Assembly (NCBI GenBank): GCA_014378845.1
Contig: JACMNB010000041.1
Span: 1-64,000, forward strand
Origin: Methylotenera sp.
GTDB lineage: Bacteria; Pseudomonadota; Gammaproteobacteria; Burkholderiales; Methylophilaceae
DNA: 64,000 nucleotides
Reading direction: 5' to 3'
This document shows, piece by piece, positions 10,801-19,456 of the stretch. Positions within the stretch are counted from its first letter, which is position 1. Each line of letters opens with the position of its first letter. The notes under the pieces were generated by a model, which saw only the letters and a program-made list of their open reading frames with translations, did no database searches and was not told where the DNA came from. The position numbers and the translations under genes are program-made.

Positions 10801-11877
10801 ATGATTATTACCAGCAAAACCGCTACCAATCCAAGCAATATTAAGCCATCCGAAATCACGCCTCGTACACTTTTTGAGGATCGCCGTGCATTGATGAAAA
10901 CGGCTAGCATCGGCTTGGTTGCTGGTGCGGCAGGCATTTGGTCAACGCAATCAAAAGCGGCTCAAATCGCTGGTGGAGCAACTGAAGGCGCTGGACGATT
11001 GGTAGGGCGCGCAAACGCGCCGGCAGTGGCCGTAAAAGCTACTGCAAAACCAAGCTCTGTTTACATTCCTCGCCAAAAAATCACAGGCTACACCAAAACT
11101 GCTTATGGCGCAGATGAGAAACTCACCAAGTATCAAGACATCACCACTTATAATAATTACTACGAATTTGGCACAGGCAAGGCTGACCCTGCGATTGAAG
11201 CAGTGTTATTTAAGCCGCGTCCATGGACGATTAGCATTGAAGGCGAAGTAAAAAAAGCCAAAACCATCAGCATTGAAGATTTGATGAAAATTGCGCCGCT
11301 AGAAGAGCGCATTTATCGCCACCGCTGTGTGGAAGCTTGGTCAATGGTAATTCCTTGGATTGGTTTACCTTTATCTAACCTTGTAAAATGGGCAGAGCCA
11401 ACTGGCAATGCAAAATTCATCGAATTTATATCTGCAAACGACCCAGCCACCATGCCAGGCGTGCGCTCGCCGATATTAGATTGGCCATATACCGAAGGTT
11501 TGCGCTTGGATGAAGCCATGAATCCGCTGGCCTTGTTGGCAGTTGGTTTGTATGGCGAAGTGTTGCCGAATCAAAACGGCGCGCCTGTGCGCCTGGTTAC
11601 GCCGTGGAAATACGGTTTTAAAGGTGCAAAAGCGATTGTGAAGATTCGTTTTGTAGAAAAAATGCCGCTGACCACTTGGGTGAAATCTGGTCCTAATGAA
11701 TATGGTTTTTATGCCAACGTAAACCCCAATGTCGATCATCCACGTTGGACACAATCATCTGAAAAGCCAATAGGCGCGGGCTTATTCGCGGGGCGCATTA
11801 AAACAAAAATGTTTAATGGTTATGCCGATCAAGTAGGCCAAATGTACGCTGGGCTAGATCTTAAGAAAAACTTCTAA
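10801..11877 (+). CDS. msrP: Protein-methionine-sulfoxide reductase catalytic subunit MsrP (YedY)
   Basis: MsrP is a periplasmic molybdopterin enzyme that repairs oxidised methionines in envelope proteins, receiving electrons from the membrane heme protein MsrQ. The sequence has a twin-arginine signal (EDRRALMKTASIGLVAGAAG) for folded export with cofactor, and the Mo-ligating cysteine in YRHRCVEAWSMVIPW (about residue 176), followed by typical sulfite-oxidase-fold motifs (GVRSPILDWPYTEGLR, APVRLVTPWKYGFK). The ATG at 10801 gives a normal-length signal; a TTG at 10759 would add 14 residues. The start of msrQ lies 10 bp downstream, so the two are almost certainly an operon. Confidence 0.95.
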   Translation: MIITSKTATNPSNIKPSEITPRTLFEDRRALMKTASIGLVAGAAGIWSTQSKAAQIAGGATEGAGRLVGRANAPAVAVKATAKPSSVYIPRQKITGYTKTAYGADEKLTKYQDITTYNNYYEFGTGKADPAIEAVLFKPRPWTISIEGEVKKAKTISIEDLMKIAPLEERIYRHRCVEAWSMVIPWIGLPLSNLVKWAEPTGNAKFIEFISANDPATMPGVRSPILDWPYTEGLRLDEAMNPLALLAVGLYGEVLPNQNGAPVRLVTPWKYGFKGAKAIVKIRFVEKMPLTTWVKSGPNEYGFYANVNPNVDHPRWTQSSEKPIGAGLFAGRIKTKMFNGYADQVGQMYAGLDLKKNF

Positions 11878-11887
11878 GATTTTAGTT

Positions 11888-12493
11888 ATGAATAAACAAA
11901 AAATTAACCTGGTTAAGGTTGCTATTTGGCTGCTTGCATTAACTCCCTTGGCACGACTTGTTTGGCTTGGTTTTAACGATGATTTAGGCGCCAATCCAGT
12001 TGAGTTTGTTGAGCGCTCAACGGGCCTTTGGGCGCTGGTTATTTTACTAGTGACGCTAAGCCTTACGCCCGTTCGCTTAATCACAAGGCAAGTATGGGTG
12101 ATTCAATTGCGGCGGCTAACGGGCTTATTTATGTTCTTTTATGCCTGCCTACACATCACCACTTATGTGTGGCTAGATTTCGGCTTTGTTTGGGCCGATA
12201 TTGTAAAAGATATCGCCAAACATCCGCGCATTTTGGTTGGTTTTGGCGCATTTTTGTTAGCAATTCCATTAGCGGCAACCTCCAATAGCTACATGATTAA
12301 ACGCCTTAAAACTAATTGGAAAAAGCTGCATCAAGTGGTGTATTTGCTAGCTATTTTGGCTGTGGTACATTTTTTATGGCTGGTTAAAAAAGACGTCACT
12401 GAACCGCTTTATTATGCTGCAGCTTTAGCCCTATTGTTTGGCATTCGACTTTACTATCAATATAAAAGCAGCAAAAAATCACAATTAGCATAA
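11888..12493 (+). CDS. msrQ: Heme-binding membrane subunit MsrQ (YedZ)
   Basis: MsrQ is the inner-membrane cytochrome b-type partner that passes electrons from the quinone pool or flavin reductase to periplasmic MsrP. The 201-residue protein has about six hydrophobic segments, with candidate heme-ligand histidines in FYACLHITTYVW and in KKLHQVVYLLAILAVVHFLW, as in the ferric-reductase-like transmembrane family. The opening FNDDLGANPVEFVERSTG is a recognisable YedZ signature. It lies 10 bp after msrP. Length matches the family norm of about 200. Confidence 0.95.
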   Translation: MNKQKINLVKVAIWLLALTPLARLVWLGFNDDLGANPVEFVERSTGLWALVILLVTLSLTPVRLITRQVWVIQLRRLTGLFMFFYACLHITTYVWLDFGFVWADIVKDIAKHPRILVGFGAFLLAIPLAATSNSYMIKRLKTNWKKLHQVVYLLAILAVVHFLWLVKKDVTEPLYYAAALALLFGIRLYYQYKSSKKSQLA

Positions 12494-12568
12494 ATTAAAA
12501 TAGCAAAACAGCGTAAGGTTTTAAGGCTTAGCGCGACTAATGATTACAATAAATTATTAGGGATAATC

Positions 12569-13081
12569 ATGTTGCAGCTTAAATCTATCACGCAGTGCTA
12601 CCAACTCATATGCAAGACAGTAAACGCCATCAACACTTGGTTGCCGCAGTTGGCATTAAGGTTAATGCTGGCTTGGGAGTTTGGCGAAGCGGGCTTTGAG
12701 AAGCTGCACGGCACCAATTGGTTTGCCGATTTAACCTTCCCATTCCCATTTAATTTATTGCCTCCAGATGTCAGTTGGAAAATCTCGATGTTTTTTGAAA
12801 TCGTCGGCGCATTTGCCTTGGTGCTTGGCTTAGCCACACGCTTCTTTAGTATCTCATTGATTATATTAACTATTGTCGCCATCGCCAGCGTGCATTGGCC
12901 AGAGCATTACAGCACCTTTGGCAATTTACTAAAAGGCTACCGCATTATCGATGAAGAAAATGATGGCTTCGGTAATTTCAAATTACCACTCATGTACATT
13001 GTGATGTTTTTGCCGTTATTGTTTGGCGGCGCGGGTAAGGCGAGTGTGGATGACTGGTTAAGTAAAAAACTTAAAGCTTAA
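12569..13081 (+). CDS. DoxX family membrane protein
   Basis: A 170-residue integral membrane protein with about four hydrophobic helices. The motifs LRLMLAWEFGEAGFEKLHG near the N-terminus and EIVGAFALVLGLATRF in the middle are typical of the DoxX family. Family members are linked in various bacteria to quinone or thiol-related redox processes, but no specific reaction can be assigned here. It lies 75 bp after msrQ on the same strand and could be part of that envelope redox group. A GGGATAATC just before the ATG may act as a weak ribosome-binding site. Its stop codon directly abuts the stop codon of the convergent downstream gene. Confidence 0.8.
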   Translation: MLQLKSITQCYQLICKTVNAINTWLPQLALRLMLAWEFGEAGFEKLHGTNWFADLTFPFPFNLLPPDVSWKISMFFEIVGAFALVLGLATRFFSISLIILTIVAIASVHWPEHYSTFGNLLKGYRIIDEENDGFGNFKLPLMYIVMFLPLLFGGAGKASVDDWLSKKLKA

Positions 13082-14203
13082 TTATTTAATGCGCACTTTA
13101 AAGTTTAATCTAAAGTTGGGGTAGGGTGCAGTAGCAGGCGGTGTGTCGCCATTTAAAGCACCCGTTGGCCTAAAGCGAATATTGGTAACTAGCGGATCAT
13201 AATCGCTAGCAGCAGAAGGTGTGTATGTCCATGTTGCGCCACTATTGTTAGAAAAATCAATACAATCCGTTGCGCTTGCAAGTGAAACAAAAGTACAGGC
13301 TAAGCCACTAACTGGCGCACCATCGATAAATGTAAAGGGCGCAGTCGCAGTTAGGCCGCCAGTAAACATCTCAGTATTAGCTGGAATTGGGTCGGTAATC
13401 ACCGTGCTGCCGCTATCTACCACGCCAGCGCTGGTGTTGCTAATATTGATGGTGTATTGCGCAACTGCGCCAGGAATATATTTAGGGTTAGTTGCATTGT
13501 TGATTGGATCGGTAAGTACTGTGACGGCTTTTAAATTAACCAATGATGGTGAAATATACCAAGTTAACGAGGTGTTATTGGGTACAGATGCCGTGTCGAG
13601 TGAAAACTGTACTAAATCAGTCGCGCTAAAGTTGTAACCTACAGTGAAGCCTTCTGAGCCTGTACCACCACCTTGTGTATTTGTCGTTTGGTAGTTATAT
13701 TGAAAACGTCCATTTTCGAATAGCACTAGCTGAAATGTGTTTGCTCCTGTAGTGTTATAGGTTGGCACACCTAAATATGACACCACAAATTGGCGGTTCG
13801 GCGCTGTGCCAACTGTTTGATATCTAACCCTAGTTGCAGTGCTGGCAGGATTTAAATCGCCCCAATATGGCATCATCACGTTATTAACTGGTGAAGACGC
13901 AACACCTACGTTAGTAAACGCTGTAGAAGTAGTGCCAAAAAATACCCAACCGTTACTGCCAATGAATACTTGCGTGTAGTTTGTACCGCCAAAATTGAAG
14001 GTGAAGCCAATGGGGACTGCACCAGAAACGCTATCATCCGCCAGTGCAACAGTAGTGCCAGTTGCAGAAATATCAACCCAATTTGTGCCTATCGCACTTG
14101 GCCCCACAAATAGGTATGTGGCAGCCAAAGTATTTAGGCTATTAAAGCAACATAACAATATGATGCAAAACTTTAAAAAATGTTGATTAACCAAGTTACG
14201 CAT
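13082..14203 (-). CDS. Secreted protein with an N-terminal beta-rich domain and a C-terminal DUF11-like module
   Basis: The 373-residue product has a signal peptide (FCIILLCCFNSLNTLAA). A beta-rich domain follows, with VPIGFTFNFGGTNYTQVFIGSNGWVFF and MMPYWGDLNPAS-like motifs that resemble extracellular nidogen-like or Ig-like domains. The C-terminal segment runs NPKYIPGAVAQYTINISNT to VITDPIPANT, the typical DUF11 pattern. The same NPK-IPGA-QY signature appears in the 449-residue protein two genes upstream. The start ATG overlaps the stop of the 1744-residue barrel gene by one base (TAATG), so translation is probably coupled. It is the last gene of the surface cluster. Function unknown; extracellular or cell-surface location is inferred. 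Confidence 0.75.
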   Translation of the reverse strand: MRNLVNQHFLKFCIILLCCFNSLNTLAATYLFVGPSAIGTNWVDISATGTTVALADDSVSGAVPIGFTFNFGGTNYTQVFIGSNGWVFFGTTSTAFTNVGVASSPVNNVMMPYWGDLNPASTATRVRYQTVGTAPNRQFVVSYLGVPTYNTTGANTFQLVLFENGRFQYNYQTTNTQGGGTGSEGFTVGYNFSATDLVQFSLDTASVPNNTSLTWYISPSLVNLKAVTVLTDPINNATNPKYIPGAVAQYTINISNTSAGVVDSGSTVITDPIPANTEMFTGGLTATAPFTFIDGAPVSGLACTFVSLASATDCIDFSNNSGATWTYTPSAASDYDPLVTNIRFRPTGALNGDTPPATAPYPNFRLNFKVRIK

Positions 14204-17200
14204 TATTGGTTTACCTCAACATCTTGTTTTTTCTTCTCATTTAGCTTTAGCGTATCTTGATCAAACTTGATTCTAATCGTCGCATAAACACCTTTCGCGC
14301 GATATTCAGCGCCATCAAAGTCTTTATCATTCAAGCCTTTTACGTTATAACCAACTGATAACCAGGTATTATCCATTAAGCGGTAGCCTACCGATGCGCC
14401 CGCGCCAAACACATGCACGCCGCTGTTCCACGAGTTAAGCACAGAGCCGTGTAAGCCAACATCCCAACGGCTAGAAACGTCATAGCGCAATTCTGCCGAA
14501 GCGATATCGGTATAGCCTTTGTATTCTTGGCTATCAATGGTGTCTAACACATATTTGTTGCCATATTGCAGTGAAAGCTGCGTGCGGCGATTTGGAATAT
14601 AGTTGGCGTTAAAATTGTTCACCAATTTTTTGGTGCGTGAGCTAGTGGTTAAATCGTTTTGATTTTCGCCAATAAAATCGATGCGATCTAGCACCGTCCA
14701 GCGCGCTAATAGTGGGCGATAGGCGTAAGACACGCGCAAATCAAATTTACTGTTACTAGCGCCAGTGTTACTGCTGCTGTCGTTTAAAGTAAACGCGGCC
14801 GCAACCGCTTCACCTTTATTTAGAGTGCGTTGCACACCAAGCACTAAGTTAATTTTGTCATCTGTTTCTGCGCTACGCAGCTCAATACGCGCATTGCCGT
14901 TATAGCTATCTTGCGTGTAATTAACACCAGCGCTCAGTGCTGTAAAATCGCCGCTGCTGTTGCCGCTGGCGTTACCTGTTGCCAACGGCACGTTGGTATT
15001 AATAGGATTAACTGCGCCGTTAGTCACGCTGCCGTTAGCGCTATTTTGTGTGCCAACAATGGTCTGTGAGCGATCTAAGCCAAAATCGGCTTGCACATGC
15101 TCGTTGACTTGCCATTTTTGTGCCAAGCCAGCGTTGGCAAAAGTGCGACCACCATCTTTGCTAATTTCATTGCCAATTGATGCTTTGGCTTCACCGCCCA
15201 CCCAAGGTTGCGTGCGCATGCCGATGCGTGAAGTGTTGGCAGTAAAGTCGCTGCCTTTGGCAATTTCGTGCTCGGCAAACGCGCTAGTTTTTTCGGTGAG
15301 CTTGTAATCCGCGCCGAATGTTAAACGATCAGGGAAGTCAGTGCTATCGGCGCTGCCAAAGCCAATTTCAGTGCCGGCGCGCAAGCTGAGTTTTTTGTTA
15401 AGCATTTCATAACCAATGCCTGCAATAGCTTGTTTACTATCTCTATTTTTTCCTGCGCCATCATTATCTTGTGCCAATCTGCCGCCATAATAAGTACTTA
15501 GGTCGCCAAATTTTTGCTCAACGCGCGCGTCAGCCACATCACGACTTGCGCCAGTGCCTAGCGTTTCTTGACGATAGGCTTGACCTTGTATTTGCACCGT
15601 GTCACTTATTTTTGCGCGGCCTTCTGCGCCTATTTTCCTCGTACCCGTTTCTGAGCCCGCTTGCTGGCCAAGCCCAAATCCGCCATCTTGTTGGCGCACG
15701 TAGGCTTTGGCATCAAATTTATCATCCTGATGTATAACTTCTGCCAAATACGCGTTGCCGCTTGATTTGCTGCCAGCCACGCTGCTATTGCTATGCGCCA
15801 ATTCAGCTTTTAATTTGGTGGTGTCGTTAATGTCAACTTTCGCATCCAAACCTTGTAAGTTGCCTTTGTTACCCACATTGCCTTCATGCACCAAGCTGGC
15901 GCCAATTTCGGTTTTTTCGTTCGGCTTAACAATGGCGCGGCCGCCGTAAGTTAGTTTTTCATCTTTCGCATCTTTCGATTCGTATTCGGCGATGATAAAC
16001 ACGGGGTTAAAGTCAGCATCGCGGCTCATAATCGGCTCTTTAAAGAACAATGTGCCAAGCGTGTAATCGATATCATAATCCAAGAAGCGGGTGAGGGTGC
16101 GCGTACTCACGATGACTTCCGATTTAAATCTATCGCGCACATCAATACGAATTTTGTCAGAGTTTTCTAACAAATCTTTGCGCGATAAGCGATACAAACC
16201 CGATGTGCCTTCGCCGCGAATTTCGTCACGCACATAGGCTTGCGCGCTTTGTGTGGCAAAGGCGTTATAGGCAAATTTCTCGTTTTTAAATTCCGATTTA
16301 ATACCGTTTACCGTGCGGCTGTAGCGCGAAAGCTCAGTTACTGTTAAACCGGTATCAAAGTCACCAAACATGGCGTAGAACTGTTTCTTTTCCACCTTTA
16401 CGTATAATTTGCGTGCGCTTGGCGCGTCATAATAAGGCTGCGTTGCATCGGCATATAGCGTGTAATAACGGTTTGGGTCGATAGTTTGTTTTAAGTTGCC
16501 GATAGCGCCTGCGGTGGAACCAGCGGCGCCAGTTTGTTTGGCCGTATCGTAAGCAGCGGTAATTAAATACTCGCCTTTTACTGTACCTTTGGCATAAAAA
16601 GCAATTTGGTCGCGGTCGTACAAATCGTCGTCTGCGCCTGCCGTTTTCAAGGCTTCTACATTACCTGATAATTTTTTGTGGCCAATGGTGCCTTGACCAA
16701 AGCCGACCAAAATCCAATCGCGTTGGCCGGGTGTTAACCAAGTGCGAATCTCTTGTTTGCGCAGGTTTGCAAACTCAAAATTCATCACTACTTCGCCTGT
16801 TTGCGTGGTGGGGCTAAGCTCAATAAGCGCCGTGCCATCTTCTGCCACCGTGTAAACAGGTTTGTTTTCTAGCGTGGTCGAGAGTTGTTTTTTGTTCATC
16901 GCATCGATTAATAGTGCTGATTCGTAAGGCGAATTCAATTGATAATTGCCGCCGATGCCTCGGCGGGCGGGCTTGCCATCCGCGTCTAAAAATTGAATCG
17001 CAATGACAGGTTTAGTTTTGCCATCGGCCACCAATTGTGATTTAGCTGCCACAAACACCGCTTTTACTGGGCCAGATGAATAGTGAATCACGCGGGTTTC
17101 GCGCAAGGCTTCTGTGCCATCAGCGTTGGTGATAATGGTTTCAAATTTATTGTCGCCCTCGCTAATGCTTACGCCACTCCAAGTGGTTAGCGCAACGGTT

Positions 17201-19437
17201 TTAGCGGTATTTTGCTTCACGCCGTCATAATTAAGCGGGCTAACGTCTTTGCCATTAATTTTGATGCTTACCTTTTGGCCTGGCACCGATTTAACGGCTA
17301 ATTTAATGGCTGGTAGCGCAGGTTGAAAGTTACTTTGCGGATGCAACCATTCTGCGCCAGCAGGCGTTGTAGCCAGCCAATCGGTGTCGTAAGGTAAAAT
17401 TTCTACCAATTGCTCGCGGCCATTTTTATTGGCTATTTTTCCTGCATCTATCGTGGCTTGCTCGATAGTTGTTGCTTTCACAGCAGGGGTCATTGCTTTT
17501 TCGGCGCCCGCTTTTTTACGCAAGAAGAAATCGGCGCGCCACAGGCTGCCTGCTTGCAAGTTTACAAATTGTGAGTACTTGCGGCCCGCAAAGCGCGTAT
17601 TATTACCTTTATTGATAATCTCATATTGGTCGTTGAGCGAATCTAAATCGAGCTGAACGACGTGTGTGCCAGGGCGAATATTGTCTGCGTGCCAATGGCC
17701 ATCTGCATCTGTTAATATATTCGTACCGTCTTCTAGCACAATTTTAATGCTTGGCACGCCCACTAATTTTACTTTGCCAGACCTTGTATCTGTGTCGCCA
17801 TCTTTTAGCTCGTCGCAATCGCAGGCAAACACAGTGCCTATTAAAATCGCGCGCGATTTAAACAAATCTTCGCGCACAGTTACCGCTGCGCGGCTAGTGT
17901 TAGACGTGTAGTTACTGGCAAAGGCAATATTTTCGGCCTTGCCTGTTTTTGCGCCAATAGTTACCTCTGCCACGTAGTTTAGCGTAACCGTTGCGCCGCC
18001 TGCAATATTACCAATGCTAAAGTTAAGTGTGCGACCATCGCCTGCAATCACTGGGTCAGCAATTTTAGCGCCATTTACCGTGCTAGAATTTTTTGCGTAA
18101 CGGAAGCCGATTGGCAGCACATCGCCAATTTTTACGTTGGGCGTGGTGCCACTCGCATTGTTTTTAATGGTCATAATATAGGGTACAAATTCGCCTTCCC
18201 CAACCACGGTTTTACCAGCAGTTTTGGTGATTTGCAGCGTGCCGCCTAGTGGGTCAATTGGCACATCAATTTTTAACGGCGGGCCAGCTTGTAAATTAAA
18301 TGCTTGGCCGATTGAGGCAGTCGTTAACGCAAAAGGCGCGCTTGGTAAGGCTTGCAAGATAGGGAAGGGCACGCTAGAAATAAATGTATAGGTGGCAGGT
18401 GGCGTAATCTTTAATTTATAAGTGCCAACCAACATACGTGGAAAGCGAAAGCCGCCTTGCGGTACAAGCGCATCGCAATTGGTAGCGCTGCCAGAGATAA
18501 TTGGCTGCGTTAAAATTGTGACGCCGTCATCACAATACACGGTGGCTCGCGGGTTACCTCCAACATCACTTACTATTTCAACTGTTGCGCCATTCACACC
18601 AAGGCCAGTAGATGAATCAAACACAATGCCAAAAGGATCAAACAAAGCCTCTGTGGTTGATTGTTTGATGGCATCTAGGGCATCGGTATAAGTTGCTTTT
18701 ACTTCTTCATTACTTGTTACGTCTAATTGGCAATTAGCTGCTGGCGCTGCACTTGCTGATTGAATATAACCGTCGAATATACCTGTACTAAGCCCAGTTT
18801 CCAGCAAAGTAAGCGTTTCAGTATCGCCCATTGGCGTAGTTATGGTGACGGTAATAGTGTCTTTTTGGGTTGCGCTTACATTTTTATCAGCATCTTTAAC
18901 CCTCACAAATACGGGGTCTCCGCTGGCGTACTGCGTAACCGGAGTTAAACTAATTGGGCTAACAAGCGATAAAGCCACTGGGGTTGCAGAAGGTGGCACA
19001 ATAATAGTGGGCGCAGCCAAAGTGCTAGCGCCGCATTGAGTTGCTTGCACATCGACCGCATTGCTTGGGTTGCCGCTTGGGTCATATTGTAAAAACTCAA
19101 TGCTAGAGGGTGTGCGGCCCAAAGTGGTTATTGTTTTGCTGCCAGAATTAGTCACTGGGATGCCGCTGACTGAATAATTTGCAGTCGCAGTATTGGTAAT
19201 AGTTGTGTTAAAAGGCGTAAGCGCAAAGCTGGCGCTTGGCCATACTATTAAACTACCTGTAATTAAGAATAATGAAAGCGCGTGCTTTGTCATAGGCGCC
19301 AAAATATTACTTGGCAGCGCCCATGACAAAGCAGACTGGTCGTCTGAAAAACCTGACGACCAATCGGCAATGCCACGCTTAGCCGCGCGAGTTACGGCGC
19401 GGCATAAACGTGAAACCTTTTTTACTGCTTTTAACAT
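14203..19437 (-). CDS. Giant DUF11/SdrD-like protein with predicted C-terminal outer-membrane beta-barrel
   Basis: A 1744-residue envelope protein. In order: an unusual 48-residue basic N-terminal stretch, a signal peptide (MTKHALSLFLITGSLIVW..., internal ATG at 19293), the shared module NTTITNTATANYSVSG, Ig-like segments, a DUF11 domain (about 400-510, TKTAGKTVVGEGEFVPYIMTI), an SdrD/carboxypeptidase-regulatory-like fold with DGDTDTRSGK and DADGHWHADNIRPGTH (about 525-600), an invasin-like segment (about 785-835), then about 700 residues of alternating beta strands ending GVYATIRIKF, a plausible barrel end signal. A charged tail of about 19 residues follows. By architecture it could anchor or translocate the neighbouring secreted proteins, but that is inference. 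Neither possible start has a clear ribosome-binding site. Confidence 0.75.
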   Translation of the reverse strand: MLKAVKKVSRLCRAVTRAAKRGIADWSSGFSDDQSALSWALPSNILAPMTKHALSLFLITGSLIVWPSASFALTPFNTTITNTATANYSVSGIPVTNSGSKTITTLGRTPSSIEFLQYDPSGNPSNAVDVQATQCGASTLAAPTIIVPPSATPVALSLVSPISLTPVTQYASGDPVFVRVKDADKNVSATQKDTITVTITTPMGDTETLTLLETGLSTGIFDGYIQSASAAPAANCQLDVTSNEEVKATYTDALDAIKQSTTEALFDPFGIVFDSSTGLGVNGATVEIVSDVGGNPRATVYCDDGVTILTQPIISGSATNCDALVPQGGFRFPRMLVGTYKLKITPPATYTFISSVPFPILQALPSAPFALTTASIGQAFNLQAGPPLKIDVPIDPLGGTLQITKTAGKTVVGEGEFVPYIMTIKNNASGTTPNVKIGDVLPIGFRYAKNSSTVNGAKIADPVIAGDGRTLNFSIGNIAGGATVTLNYVAEVTIGAKTGKAENIAFASNYTSNTSRAAVTVREDLFKSRAILIGTVFACDCDELKDGDTDTRSGKVKLVGVPSIKIVLEDGTNILTDADGHWHADNIRPGTHVVQLDLDSLNDQYEIINKGNNTRFAGRKYSQFVNLQAGSLWRADFFLRKKAGAEKAMTPAVKATTIEQATIDAGKIANKNGREQLVEILPYDTDWLATTPAGAEWLHPQSNFQPALPAIKLAVKSVPGQKVSIKINGKDVSPLNYDGVKQNTAKTVALTTWSGVSISEGDNKFETIITNADGTEALRETRVIHYSSGPVKAVFVAAKSQLVADGKTKPVIAIQFLDADGKPARRGIGGNYQLNSPYESALLIDAMNKKQLSTTLENKPVYTVAEDGTALIELSPTTQTGEVVMNFEFANLRKQEIRTWLTPGQRDWILVGFGQGTIGHKKLSGNVEALKTAGADDDLYDRDQIAFYAKGTVKGEYLITAAYDTAKQTGAAGSTAGAIGNLKQTIDPNRYYTLYADATQPYYDAPSARKLYVKVEKKQFYAMFGDFDTGLTVTELSRYSRTVNGIKSEFKNEKFAYNAFATQSAQAYVRDEIRGEGTSGLYRLSRKDLLENSDKIRIDVRDRFKSEVIVSTRTLTRFLDYDIDYTLGTLFFKEPIMSRDADFNPVFIIAEYESKDAKDEKLTYGGRAIVKPNEKTEIGASLVHEGNVGNKGNLQGLDAKVDINDTTKLKAELAHSNSSVAGSKSSGNAYLAEVIHQDDKFDAKAYVRQQDGGFGLGQQAGSETGTRKIGAEGRAKISDTVQIQGQAYRQETLGTGASRDVADARVEQKFGDLSTYYGGRLAQDNDGAGKNRDSKQAIAGIGYEMLNKKLSLRAGTEIGFGSADSTDFPDRLTFGADYKLTEKTSAFAEHEIAKGSDFTANTSRIGMRTQPWVGGEAKASIGNEISKDGGRTFANAGLAQKWQVNEHVQADFGLDRSQTIVGTQNSANGSVTNGAVNPINTNVPLATGNASGNSSGDFTALSAGVNYTQDSYNGNARIELRSAETDDKINLVLGVQRTLNKGEAVAAAFTLNDSSSNTGASNSKFDLRVSYAYRPLLARWTVLDRIDFIGENQNDLTTSSRTKKLVNNFNANYIPNRRTQLSLQYGNKYVLDTIDSQEYKGYTDIASAELRYDVSSRWDVGLHGSVLNSWNSGVHVFGAGASVGYRLMDNTWLSVGYNVKGLNDKDFDGAEYRAKGVYATIRIKFDQDTLKLNEKKKQDVEVNQ
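19337..19362. other. Inverted repeat (8-bp arms) resembling a DNA-uptake-sequence hairpin
   Basis: TGGTCGTC at 19337-19344 and GACGACCA at 19355-19362 are perfect inverted arms around a 10-base loop. The left arm with the start of the loop reads TGGTCGTCTGAA, one base from the AGGTCGTCTGAA uptake-sequence dialect reported for some Neisseriaceae. It falls within the N-terminal extension of the 1744-residue reading frame, between the 449-residue gene and the internal ATG at 19293. No T-run follows on either strand, so it is not a standard terminator. Confidence 0.5.
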
Positions 19438-19456
19438 TTAGCTAACATAACAATTA

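Noticed and set aside
14960-15307. 115-residue plus-strand ORF inside the giant surface gene
   Set aside because: Antisense shadow of a low-complexity beta-barrel gene; no initiation signal and no recognisable domain.
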